A program made the translations under genes and the position numbers. Under the pieces are notes generated by a model. The model saw nothing but the letters and a program-made list of their open reading frames with translations, ran no database searches and was not told where the DNA came from. Source: RGIG5612 sp964579345 (GTDB lineage Bacteria > Bacillota > Clostridia > Lachnospirales > Lachnospiraceae). From it: a stretch of DNA of 7,837 bases. Of the stretch, positions 1-6,182 are shown piece after piece; positions within the stretch are counted from its first letter, which is position 1; the number at the start of each line of letters is the position of its first letter. The stretch lies in assembly GCA_964579345.1 (NCBI GenBank), contig CAZOHB010000122.1, positions 1 through 7,837 on the forward strand, given 5' to 3'.

Positions 1-1
1 T

Positions 2-343
2 CGCGACGATCAGCTGGTCTTTGCGGATGAAGGGGAGAAGCCGCTTACGCTCCCGACAGAGATGGCAGAGATCTTTGAGATGGTCCGTCTTGCGCCTTCC
101 GCTGTCAACAAACAGCCCTGGAGGATCATCTGGAAAGACGGCGTTTACCACTTCTATGAGAAAAAAGATAACGGATATGTCAATGATAAGACAGGAGATC
201 TGCAGAAGATCGATATCGGTATCGCGCTCTGCCATTTTGTGATGGGTCTGGAAGAGCAGGGCAAAACACCCGTCGTAAAGATCAATGATCCGGGAATTGT
301 GATCCCGGAGAATGTGGAATATATCGCAAGCGTAACCGTATAA
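2..343 (+). CDS. Nitroreductase family protein (TM1586-type), 3' part only
   Basis: The reading frame is open from the first bases of the window to the TAA at 341-343, giving the last 113 residues; the true start lies upstream. The segment LAPSAVNKQPWRI, encoded at about 89-127, is the FMN-contacting motif of nitroreductases, and the following VYHFYEK and DIGIALCHFVMGLEEQG segments match the C-terminal half of the two-lobed TM1586-like putative nitroreductases. Members of this family are soluble FMN enzymes that use NAD(P)H; the physiological substrate is usually unknown. An internal ATG at 62 is not the real start, because the conserved frame continues upstream of it. It is followed after 24 bases by a second nitroreductase on the same strand, so the two are probably cotranscribed. 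Family assignment is by motif recognition; substrate is not inferable. Confidence 0.85.
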   Translation, partial: RDDQLVFADEGEKPLTLPTEMAEIFEMVRLAPSAVNKQPWRIIWKDGVYHFYEKKDNGYVNDKTGDLQKIDIGIALCHFVMGLEEQGKTPVVKINDPGIVIPENVEYIASVTV

Positions 344-367
344 ACGTATTTTGGAAAGGAAGTTCAA

Positions 368-892
368 ATGGAATTTAAGAAAGCGTTAAGCAGAAGATGT
401 TCAACCAGAGGATTTACCGATCAGAGAGTGTCTGATGAGGATGTAAAAGCAATTGTCGATGCGGCACAGCTGGCGCCTCTTGCATTAGGCGACAATAAAA
501 CTTCGCATTTAACCGTTGTCAGGGATCCGGAGCTGATGGAAACGATCCGGAGCGCATGTATGCTGAAGCGAAAAGACGGTTCTGCACATGATCCGTTCTT
601 TGGAGCTACCACCCTGATCATTTTCTCTGCAACCGATATTTCCGATGATCATATTGAATATTGCAATGCAGGCTGTGTCATCGAAAACATGTGCCTTGCA
701 GCAGCGGATCTCGGCCTCGGAAGCTGCTATATCTGGGGCTGCCTCAAAAAGCTCCGCAACAACCCGGAAGCTGTCAGCAAACTGAACCTGCCGGAAGGAT
801 ACGAGATCCTTTCTGCCTTTGTCTGCGGTTATCCGAAGGCAGAGATTCAGGAACGCGTTGCAGGGGAAAACATCGCAACGGATATCCTGTAA
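368..892 (+). CDS. Small nitroreductase family protein
   Basis: A 174-residue protein of the FMN-dependent nitroreductase fold, soluble and cytoplasmic. The N-terminal SRRCSTRGFTD (residues 8-18) carries the Arg-Ser-Arg residues that contact the FMN phosphate. LAPLALGDNKTSHLTVV (35-51) is the flavin-ring loop, but without the Gln-Pro-Trp of classical members. DLGLGSCYIWG (114-124) and FVCGYPK (151-157) are the usual C-terminal FMN-site motifs. The start is supported by AAAGGA at 355-360, seven bases upstream. At 174 residues it is at the short end of the family and is about 24 residues shorter than its relative at 4436-5032, the difference lying in the middle. It sits 24 bases after another nitroreductase, so an operon is likely. 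Family members reduce nitro groups, quinones or flavins with NAD(P)H; which applies here cannot be told. Confidence 0.9.
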   Translation: MEFKKALSRRCSTRGFTDQRVSDEDVKAIVDAAQLAPLALGDNKTSHLTVVRDPELMETIRSACMLKRKDGSAHDPFFGATTLIIFSATDISDDHIEYCNAGCVIENMCLAAADLGLGSCYIWGCLKKLRNNPEAVSKLNLPEGYEILSAFVCGYPKAEIQERVAGENIATDIL

Positions 893-918
893 AAGCAGCA
901 AATAGGAACCTGCCGGTC

Positions 919-941
919 ATCCGTTCTTTTGAATGACGGAT
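919..941 (+). terminator. Weak hairpin, possible terminator or attenuator
   Basis: ATCCGT (919-924) can pair with ACGGAT (936-941) around an 11-base loop, followed by the T-rich TTTGTTTG. It lies 27 bases after the nitroreductase stop and ends 24 bases before the next start, so it could end the nitroreductase transcript or partly attenuate entry into the next gene. The stem is only 6 bp and the T tract is interrupted, so support is weak. Confidence 0.3.
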
Positions 942-952
942 TTGTTTGAATC

Positions 953-958
953 AAAGGA
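953..958 (+). promoter_or_regulatory. Ribosome binding site that decides the start at 966
   Basis: AAAGGA lies seven bases before the ATG at 966. The upstream in-frame ATG at 933 has no comparable site, lies inside the hairpin at 919-941, and would put 11 charged residues in front of an otherwise ideal signal peptide. Confidence 0.7.
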
Positions 959-965
959 AAAGAGA

Positions 966-2807
966 ATGAAAATCAGAAAGAAAGCAATTGGAATCCTGTT
1001 TCTTGTCTTAGCTCTGTTTGTATCCGGGGTCAGTCTTCCTGTAACGGCCAGAGCAGAAGAAGCTCCGAAATGTATTGAAATCTCTCCGGGAGTCCATCAG
1101 GCTGCGTTCGATTATATGCAGGAGATCTACACGGAAAAATATCCGGAAATGGCGCTGCGCTTCAAGTATGGTACGGAACAGGACCGCCTGGAATTTGAAA
1201 CGCTTGCAAATATCATTACCGAAGACACGTCTTCCGATCTGGAAAAAGTGCAGGCGCTGATCCTGTGGACGAACCGGAATATCAAATATGACGTAAATTC
1301 TTCCGCTTATCCGACGGATGTTTTTCACCATCGCATCGGCAACTGTCTGGGATATGCGCTGTTTATCTCACAGCTCCTGCGATTGGAAGGGATTCCCTCT
1401 GTCGCAGTCGACGGATGGCGTGCCGACATGACTTTATTTACCCATAAAGAGTTGTTTGAAGAACTCGGATTCGACGGTCATGCCTGGATCTACGTATATT
1501 TGGATGGCAGCTGGATCATGTTTGATCCGCTTTGGGGAGGCACAGAGCCAATCACAGATCCTTCTTTTATGGCCGCGCATTACTTCGTAAACAGCATCGA
1601 AGGAATAACGATCGTTCCTGACGGAGTTGCCGAAGGATATATGTATAGGAACGGTCCGTATTATAACGGCGAACGGTTCATGTATTATGAACCGGATGGT
1701 GAGATTCCGGGTAATTCATCTTTTTATCTGAATAATATTCCTTTGAACACTACGATCTATAATTCGCAATATGATGGTCATGAATATCTTGATAACCCGA
1801 CCCAGAAAGAATCCATGATCATCGGGGAAGTATACTCCGGAGGCGAATGGATCGGCTACAGCGATCTTCTCCCTGAAAAATATGTTTATGAAAATGGCGT
1901 CCAACCCACCGCAACGATCATGGAACGGGATGGAATCTCCTATTTTATGGATGGCGGGACGGCTGACCGCATTCTGTGTGACGAAAAAGATTATTGGATC
2001 GAATACGGTGCATTCACTGTTCAGACCGGATATGAAGGTTATTTTCTGGAGAGACAAAGAACGTTAGATGCCAATGAATCCGTCATTTACAGGTTACCGG
2101 ATTATCTTGATCAGGAAGCGATTCTGACAGTATCGGAAGACGGTTATATCAAAACCCTAAAAGAAGGTGCTATAGATGTTGAATACGTGATTACCCGTAA
2201 AGAAGAGGATGGGCAGATTTCCAACCTTGGCGGAGGATTGATCACGGTATCCGTGAAAGATAAACGCCCGGTTGCCGATTATTCCTCGACGAAAACTGAT
2301 ATCAGCCATTGGAACCTCACTCTTTCCGGCAACGCTTTTACGTATACCGGAAAAGCGATCGAACCGGGATTTACGATCACAGGCGATTTTTCCGAATTTG
2401 TGAAAGACAGGGATTTCTCTGTCAAATACACAAACAACAAAAATGTTGGAACGGCTGCGGTTACCGTGTCAGGAATCGGAGATTATAAAGGGACACTGAA
2501 GAAGACCTTCAAAATCAATCCGAAAGGGACATCCGTCTCGAAAGTAACGCCGGCATCAAAAGCGTTTACCGTCAAATGGAAGAAGCAGGCAAAACAGACG
2601 AGCGGTTACCAGATTCAGTATGGTCTGAAGAAAAACTTCAGTAAAGCAAAGACCGTCAAAGTCACCAGACCATCAACGGTTTCAAAGAAAATAAAAAAAC
2701 TGAAATCCAACAAGACATATTATGTAAGAGTCAGAACCTATAAGACCGTCAGCGGAAAAACGTACTATTCCGCGTGGAGCAAGGCTAAAAAAGTAAGAAC
2801 CAAATAA
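966..2807 (+). CDS. Secreted transglutaminase-like protein with Ig-like and fibronectin-III-like C-terminal domains
   Basis: A 613-residue exported protein. Residues 1-30 form a classical signal peptide (Lys/Arg-rich start, hydrophobic core, cleavage near ARA-EE). A transglutaminase-like papain-fold domain spans roughly residues 70-210: NCLGYA contains Cys127, GHAW contains His172 and FDP contains Asp187, in the order and spacing of the Cys-His-Asp triad. Residues about 365-430 resemble a bacterial Ig-like (Big2) module (ILTVSEDGYIKTL). Residues about 450-520 form a TYTGKAIEP...YTNNKNVG...GDYKGT module common in clostridial surface proteins. Residues about 521-613 form a Lys/Thr/Tyr-rich fibronectin-III-like repeat. 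Such proteins act outside the cell as thiol proteases or cross-linking enzymes on proteins or peptides; the substrate is unknown. There is no LPXTG motif or C-terminal membrane anchor, so it is secreted or held by its basic C terminus. It precedes an M20 peptidase by 11 bases and is probably cotranscribed with it. Confidence 0.88.
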   Translation: MKIRKKAIGILFLVLALFVSGVSLPVTARAEEAPKCIEISPGVHQAAFDYMQEIYTEKYPEMALRFKYGTEQDRLEFETLANIITEDTSSDLEKVQALILWTNRNIKYDVNSSAYPTDVFHHRIGNCLGYALFISQLLRLEGIPSVAVDGWRADMTLFTHKELFEELGFDGHAWIYVYLDGSWIMFDPLWGGTEPITDPSFMAAHYFVNSIEGITIVPDGVAEGYMYRNGPYYNGERFMYYEPDGEIPGNSSFYLNNIPLNTTIYNSQYDGHEYLDNPTQKESMIIGEVYSGGEWIGYSDLLPEKYVYENGVQPTATIMERDGISYFMDGGTADRILCDEKDYWIEYGAFTVQTGYEGYFLERQRTLDANESVIYRLPDYLDQEAILTVSEDGYIKTLKEGAIDVEYVITRKEEDGQISNLGGGLITVSVKDKRPVADYSSTKTDISHWNLTLSGNAFTYTGKAIEPGFTITGDFSEFVKDRDFSVKYTNNKNVGTAAVTVSGIGDYKGTLKKTFKINPKGTSVSKVTPASKAFTVKWKKQAKQTSGYQIQYGLKKNFSKAKTVKVTRPSTVSKKIKKLKSNKTYYVRVRTYKTVSGKTYYSAWSKAKKVRTK

Positions 2808-2818
2808 CATAAAAAGCC

Positions 2819-3925
2819 ATGATCAGCAAAGAACGAATCATCAAAGAATTCTGTGACCTTGTCGCCTGCGATTCTCCAAGTTACGGGGAGCGGGCTGTTG
2901 CGGATGCATTGCTTAAAAAACTGAATGAAATCGGCTTTTCTGTCCGGGAGGATGATGTTGCAGAAAAGATCGGAGGAAATGCAGGAAACCTGTATGCATT
3001 CCTCGACGGAGAGCTGCAGGCGGATCCGATCCTTTTCTGTGCGCATATGGATACTGTCGAACCTTCCCGCGGGAAGAGGGCAGTGCTGCATGAAGATGGA
3101 ACGATCACCAGCGCCGGAGATACCGTGCTTGGCGGCGATGATATCTGCGCGCTCGTTGAGATCCTTGAAGGGATCCGTCATCTGCGCGAGGAACACATTC
3201 CGCACCGTCCGGTTGAACTCTTTTTCACCGTCGGGGAGGAAGTGTTCGGAAAGGGCGTAAAAGCCTACGATTATGAACAGCATGGTTTCCGCTCGAAAGA
3301 ATCCTATGTCCTGGATCTGACCGGACCGGTCGGAAGCGCCGCACTTTCTGCGCCTTCCATGATCGGCTGGAAGGCTGCCGTGAAAGGGAAAGCGGCCCAT
3401 GCCGGATTTAATCCGGAGGCCGGGGTTCACGCGATCCTTGCTGCTTCCAAAGCGATTTCAAAGCTTTCGCCCGGATGGATCGGAACGGATACAACAATGA
3501 ATATCGGGACGATCTCAGGCGGGCTGGCAAACAATATTGTGCCGGAAATCTGTGTTGTTACCGGCGAAGTTCGAAGCCTCGATCATGAAAAGGCCTGCCG
3601 GATCATTGAGGAGATCCGGAAAACCTTTGAAGAATATGCAGAAATTTCGTTTGAAACAGAAGAGCATCTCCGCGCATACCATACGCCAAAGGAACATCCG
3701 GTTGTCCGGCGTTTCCTGCGTGCCTGCCAGCAGCTGGATCTTCCCGGCGAGATGACCTATACGCTGGGCGGAAGCGATAATAATATCCTGGCACTTCACG
3801 GGATTACCGGAATCGTTTTATCCTGCGGTATGCAGCAGGTGCATTCCACGCAGGAGTATACCGAAGCCGATGATCTCGTGAAAGGGGCATCCCTTGTTGC
3901 TGCACTGTCGCAGGATGTACTGTGA
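2819..3925 (+). CDS. M20-family metallopeptidase, PepT-like
   Basis: A 368-residue cytoplasmic zinc aminopeptidase of the M20 clan (PepT-like or related M20/M25/M40 family). The two-metal site is readable: CAHMDT with His76 and Asp78, LGGDD with bridging Asp107, TVGEE with general base Glu140 and ligand Glu141, VLDLTGP with Asp166, and VHSTQEYT with His342. The lid/dimerisation domain (about 178-290) carries GKAAHAGFNPEAG, MNIGTISGG and GEVRSLD, all usual for the family, and TLGGSDNN precedes the last ligand. Length is normal and the N terminus begins as PepT-like proteins do, so ATG 2819 is the right start. No strong Shine-Dalgarno sequence precedes it (AAAAAGCC), and it lies only 11 bases after the upstream stop, which suggests translation coupled to the transglutaminase-like gene. 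The family releases N-terminal residues from short peptides; the exact substrate is not determined. Confidence 0.92.
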   Translation: MISKERIIKEFCDLVACDSPSYGERAVADALLKKLNEIGFSVREDDVAEKIGGNAGNLYAFLDGELQADPILFCAHMDTVEPSRGKRAVLHEDGTITSAGDTVLGGDDICALVEILEGIRHLREEHIPHRPVELFFTVGEEVFGKGVKAYDYEQHGFRSKESYVLDLTGPVGSAALSAPSMIGWKAAVKGKAAHAGFNPEAGVHAILAASKAISKLSPGWIGTDTTMNIGTISGGLANNIVPEICVVTGEVRSLDHEKACRIIEEIRKTFEEYAEISFETEEHLRAYHTPKEHPVVRRFLRACQQLDLPGEMTYTLGGSDNNILALHGITGIVLSCGMQQVHSTQEYTEADDLVKGASLVAALSQDVL

Positions 3926-3948
3926 TGAAGATTATAAAGAGGCAATAA

Positions 3949-3984
3949 ACCGGAAGGAAAAACTGATGCAATGCTCCTTCCGGT
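3949..3984 (+). terminator. Perfect 10-bp stem-loop after the peptidase gene
   Basis: ACCGGAAGGA (3949-3958) pairs perfectly with TCCTTCCGGT (3975-3984) around a 16-base loop, 24 bases past the peptidase stop. No run of T follows on the plus strand, so it is not a textbook intrinsic terminator. It may be a 3'-end processing or stability hairpin, or a factor-assisted terminator. Confidence 0.45.
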
Positions 3985-4018
3985 GTGCATGAAAAAGGTC
4001 TAAATCTCCAGTTATTAC

Positions 4019-4047
4019 TTGAAATCAAAAGTACGTTTTTTTAAAAT
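4019..4047 (+). promoter_or_regulatory. Sigma-A type promoter for the EF-hand protein/nitroreductase operon
   Basis: TTGAAA (4019-4024), a 17-base spacer and TAAAAT (4042-4047) each match the sigma-A consensus at five of six bases. The A/T-rich spacer lies about 57 bases before the start at 4104. The predicted transcript would begin near 4054. No operator is obvious. Confidence 0.6.
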
Positions 4048-4090
4048 AAAACTATCATTAGTAACCAAATAGGATGAATACATTGGTTGA

Positions 4091-4096
4091 AAGGAG
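4091..4096 (+). promoter_or_regulatory. Ribosome binding site that decides the start at 4104
   Basis: AAGGAG is placed seven bases before ATG 4104. The in-frame ATG at 4074 lacks such a site and would read through this Shine-Dalgarno sequence, giving a poorly conserved-looking extension (MNTLVERRIG). Confidence 0.8.
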
Positions 4097-4103
4097 AATT
4101 GGT

Positions 4104-4436
4104 ATGGATGTTAAAGCTATGGTTGATGATGTTCTTGCAAAAGTAAAAGGTGATGATGCATTTCTTGCTAAGTTTAAAGAAGATCCGATCAAGGCAGTTG
4201 AAGGTCTGATCGGCAAAGATCTTCCGGATGAGCAGATCAAGGGCGTCGTTGAAGGCTTAAAAGGCAAACTGAATCTGGATAAAGACGGCGACGGCAAGCT
4301 CGACATCATTGAGAACGTAACAGACAAGCTTGCGCTTGATAAAGACGGAGATGGCAAGATCGATCTCGTAGAAAACATCGGCGATAAGATCGGCGGACTC
4401 GGCGACAAACTTGGCGGCCTCTTTAAAAAAGACTGA
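4104..4436 (+). CDS. Small soluble protein with two tandem EF-hand-like calcium-binding loops
   Basis: A 110-residue, cysteine-free, highly charged protein with no signal peptide, so probably cytoplasmic. Residues 1-55 form an amphipathic helical part (AFLAKFKEDPIKAVEGLIG, then DLPDEQIKGVVEGL) that I recall from short uncharacterised proteins of gut Clostridia. Residues 56-95 are two 20-residue repeats, each holding a canonical 12-residue calcium loop: DKDGDGKLDIIE at 59-70 and DKDGDGKIDLVE at 79-90, with Asp at loop positions 1, 3, 5 and 9, Gly at 6 and Glu at 12. The end is Gly/Lys rich (IGGLGDKLGGLFKKD). The start is fixed by AAGGAG at 4091-4096. The stop TGA overlaps the ATG of the nitroreductase downstream by one base, so translation is very likely coupled. 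The loops imply calcium binding, or dockerin-like packing, but without a dockerin's export signal. Biological role unknown. Confidence 0.85.
   Translation: MDVKAMVDDVLAKVKGDDAFLAKFKEDPIKAVEGLIGKDLPDEQIKGVVEGLKGKLNLDKDGDGKLDIIENVTDKLALDKDGDGKIDLVENIGDKIGGLGDKLGGLFKKD
4269..4388 (+). repeat. Two tandem 60-bp units encoding 20-residue EF-hand-like repeats
   Basis: Units 4269-4328 and 4329-4388 encode L-N/A-LDKDGDGK-L/I-D followed by a short helix ending in DK. The protein repeat is strong (14 of 20 residues identical by eye, the others mostly conservative). The DNA copies have diverged mainly at third positions, so the duplication is not very recent and has been kept by selection on protein sequence. 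Confidence 0.75.
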
Positions 4437-5032
4437 TGGATTATATCGAATTATTAAAGCGGAGGACTTCCTCCAGAAAATTTACAGAGAAACCACTGAC
4501 TGACGAGGAGATCCGAAAGATCCTGGATGCCGGGGCGCTGGCTCCGGTCGGAAGCAACCGGTACAAAGATCTGCATTTTACGGTTGTTCGTGACCGGGAA
4601 ATTCTTTCGAAACTGGCTGAGGCGTCACTGATCCGAAGAAGCAACGGCAAAGAGATGGCTAAGATCATCAACAACGTTTCGAATGCGGCAGAGATTCTGG
4701 AGCAGAGCAATGCCTACGATCCGTTTTATCATGCCGCTGCTGTGATCTTTGTCTCGCATAGAAAACAGGATCTTGAGCCGCATATCGAGTGGTGCAACGC
4801 TGCAAGCGTAACACTTGCCATGCATCTGGCAACGATCGAGATGGGCCTCGGAAGCTGCTTTATGTGGTTCGCGCTCGATTCGATGCGACGCCTTCCGGAG
4901 CTGGATCATACAGATCTGCTGCATTTACCGGAGGACTTTGAGCCGCTTTTGGGACTTGCGGTAGGGCATATCGAAAAGCCTCTGGAGGAGAGAAGTCTTG
5001 ATACCGATCGAATCTCGGTCAATCTTATCTAA
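4436..5032 (+). CDS. Nitroreductase family protein
   Basis: A 198-residue FMN-dependent nitroreductase-fold protein, soluble. KRRTSSRKFTEKPL (residues 8-21) carries the FMN-phosphate Arg-Ser-Arg pattern. LAPVGSNRYKDLHFTVVRD (35-53) is the flavin loop, again without the classical Gln-Pro-Trp. EMGLGSCFMW (135-144) and GLAVGHIEKP (173-182) are the C-terminal motifs. It is clearly related to the protein at 368-892 (shared TVVRD, IEWCNA/IEYCNA, GLGSC segments) but has about 24 extra residues around 70-94, predicted helical. The ATG overlaps the TGA of the EF-hand-like gene (ATG at 4436-4438, TGA at 4434-4436) and no independent Shine-Dalgarno sequence is visible, so it is probably translated by reinitiation from that gene and shares its promoter. 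The electron acceptor is unknown. Confidence 0.9.
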   Translation: MDYIELLKRRTSSRKFTEKPLTDEEIRKILDAGALAPVGSNRYKDLHFTVVRDREILSKLAEASLIRRSNGKEMAKIINNVSNAAEILEQSNAYDPFYHAAAVIFVSHRKQDLEPHIEWCNAASVTLAMHLATIEMGLGSCFMWFALDSMRRLPELDHTDLLHLPEDFEPLLGLAVGHIEKPLEERSLDTDRISVNLI

Positions 5033-5064
5033 TCAGGTTTCAGACAATGGAAGAATAGAAAAAG

Positions 5065-5098
5065 CAACAAAACCGCCGGTGATCCGACGGTTTTGTTG
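5065..5098 (+). terminator. Strong intrinsic terminator, probably bidirectional
   Basis: Two 15-base arms (5065-5079 and 5084-5098) pair with a single C/A mismatch around the loop TGAT. The GC core CCGCCGG/CCGACGG is flanked by AAAA on the left and TTTTGTTGTT on the right, so the hairpin works in either direction. It lies between convergent genes: 33 bases after the nitroreductase stop and 18 bases beyond the end of the minus-strand gene. Confidence 0.85.
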
Positions 5099-5116
5099 TT
5101 GATTCCGTATTGATTC

Positions 5117-5938
5117 TTATTTCAGTTTGTTTCCGCATTTCATGCAGAATGCATATTCCGGCTCGACCGGAGCACCGCATTTGTTGCAGAAGCGAACAGC
5201 GTTTGCTTCCGGCTGCGGAGCAGCAGGAGCTTCTTCCGGAATAACTTCTGCTTCCGGAGCTTCCTCCGTCTCAACTGCTTCTTCCGGTACTTCCGTAATT
5301 TCTTCCACCGGAGCTTCCTGCTCATTCAGAATATCTGCCGGTACTTCGACCGGTTCCAAATCTTCGACCGGAGCAGCTTTCGGAACTTCAACCGGTGCAG
5401 GAGCAGGGGCAGCTACAGGTGCCGGTGTTACAACAGGAGCCGGTGTCGGGGTGACTGCCGGTGCAGGAGTAACTACTGGTGCCGGAGCCGGTGTCGGTGT
5501 CTGAACCGGAGCAGGAGCCGGGTTCTGAACCGGGGCAGTATAAGGCGCTGCCTGCGGAGCGTTCGTTTGCTTTACTGCAAAAGTATCCTGGAACATCGCT
5601 TTCAGCTCTTCCGGGTTTCCACCATCATCCGGATTTCCACCGGCAAGCTTCTGTGTGCTGTTTACGATAATTCCATAACCGCGAATGATCAGTGCGCAGA
5701 TATAAGCGATCACCGCACCGAAAAGGATAATGAAAATACCTAAAATAATAAACGGTGTTCCGTAGCTCGGGCTGCGATAGCCGTAACCGCCGAAGATGTC
5801 ACTGATTCCGCTGAAACTGGAATTCAGCTGTCCGCCAAGTACGATACACATAATACCGCTGAACAGGGACAGGATCCCGACGATACCCAACACGGCCCAT
5901 GCACTGACTTTTAATTTGTCGCCAACTTTACTAAACAT
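5117..5938 (-). CDS. Membrane protein with Pro/Ala-rich and acidic linker and C-terminal zinc ribbon
   Basis: A 273-residue protein. Residues 12-34 and 62-86 are two hydrophobic membrane segments joined by a short Ser/Gly/Tyr-rich loop, so both ends should face the cytoplasm. Residues about 127-185 are a Pro/Ala/Val/Thr-rich low-complexity stretch (repeats such as PVVTPAP), and residues about 186-245 are Glu/Pro rich. The C terminus is a zinc ribbon: FCNKCG with Cys251 and Cys254, and FCMKCG with Cys265 and Cys268, ten residues between pairs. Start ATG (complement of 5936-5938) is backed by GGAGG (complement of 5946-5950), seven bases away. Zinc-ribbon membrane proteins of this layout are common in Firmicutes but lack a known function. 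The linker could hold the ribbon away from the membrane to bind protein or nucleic acid, which is inference. It has its own promoter on the minus strand. Confidence 0.9.
   Translation of the reverse strand: MFSKVGDKLKVSAWAVLGIVGILSLFSGIMCIVLGGQLNSSFSGISDIFGGYGYRSPSYGTPFIILGIFIILFGAVIAYICALIIRGYGIIVNSTQKLAGGNPDDGGNPEELKAMFQDTFAVKQTNAPQAAPYTAPVQNPAPAPVQTPTPAPAPVVTPAPAVTPTPAPVVTPAPVAAPAPAPVEVPKAAPVEDLEPVEVPADILNEQEAPVEEITEVPEEAVETEEAPEAEVIPEEAPAAPQPEANAVRFCNKCGAPVEPEYAFCMKCGNKLK
5393..5548 (-). repeat. Low-complexity Pro/Ala/Val/Thr codon repeats
   Basis: This stretch encodes residues about 131-182 of the zinc-ribbon membrane protein, built from irregular AP, TP and PVV units on the minus strand (GCC/GGT/GCAGGA words on the plus strand). 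PVVTPAP occurs twice, 14 residues apart. Such DNA is prone to length change by slippage. Confidence 0.7.
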
Positions 5939-6010
5939 TTTGAGACCTCCATTCTTTTATTTCGCAGTGAAACCCGGTAACAGGATTTCTGTCATTTCAT
6001 TATTGGATTC

Positions 6011-6039
6011 ATTATTATTCTTTTTTGAATGTTTTTCAA
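6011..6039 (-). promoter_or_regulatory. Candidate sigma-A promoter for the zinc-ribbon membrane protein
   Basis: On the minus strand TTGAAA (complement of 6034-6039), a 17-base spacer and AATAAT (complement of 6011-6016) match the sigma-A consensus at five of six bases each. The transcript would start near 6004, about 65 bases before the ATG. The region is A/T rich, so a chance match is possible. Confidence 0.45.
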
Positions 6040-6040
6040 C

Positions 6041-6102
6041 CAATAATATGAGAAATTTGCACATCCGGAAAAGTTTCTGTTTGATGCAGCTTCATATTAT
6101 TG
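6041..6102. repeat. 11-bp inverted repeat between divergent promoters
   Basis: CAATAATATGA (6041-6051) and TCATATTATTG (6092-6102) are exact reverse complements separated by 40 bases. The left arm lies one base from the -35 box of the minus-strand promoter and the right arm covers the TG of the extended -10 of the plus-strand promoter. A further partial copy, ATTATTGG, is at 5999-6006. The position suggests a shared operator, but no regulator gene is in the window. Confidence 0.5.
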
Positions 6103-6109
6103 ATATAAT
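6081..6109 (+). promoter_or_regulatory. Extended -10 sigma-A promoter for the SGNH-like gene
   Basis: TTGATG (6081-6086), a 17-base spacer and a perfect TATAAT (6104-6109), preceded by TG at 6101-6102 as in extended -10 promoters. The transcript would begin near 6116, leaving about 78 bases before the leader ATG at 6194. Confidence 0.65.
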
Positions 6110-6182
6110 CAATCCGTATTTACAGGATATATGATCGTCCCTGCATTTTTGTTTTTCCAAAAGAGATACGGCCTGAAATGAT

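Noticed and set aside
966..2807. Sortase-anchored surface protein
   Set aside because: No LPXTG-like motif, hydrophobic stretch or cell-wall sorting tail exists at the C terminus, which ends in KKVRTK.
2765..3430. Minus-strand open frame of 221 codons over the peptidase
   Set aside because: It is antisense to well-conserved M20 metal-site motifs and has no plausible protein features.
4104..5032. RiPP-like pair: leader-like small protein plus nitroreductase-fold oxidase (as in azoline oxidation)
   Set aside because: The small protein has no Cys or Ser and a single Thr, there is no cyclodehydratase, radical SAM enzyme, protease or exporter nearby, and its C-terminal half consists of calcium loops, not a modifiable core.
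5127..5504. Plus-strand open frame rich in Gly, Ala, Ser and Thr
   Set aside because: It is the antisense of the Pro/Ala-rich linker of the minus-strand membrane protein; low-complexity codons suppress stops on both strands, and there is no ribosome site.
5393..5548. CRISPR-like or minisatellite array
   Set aside because: Repeats are short, irregular and in frame with the Pro/Ala-rich protein segment, with no unique spacers.
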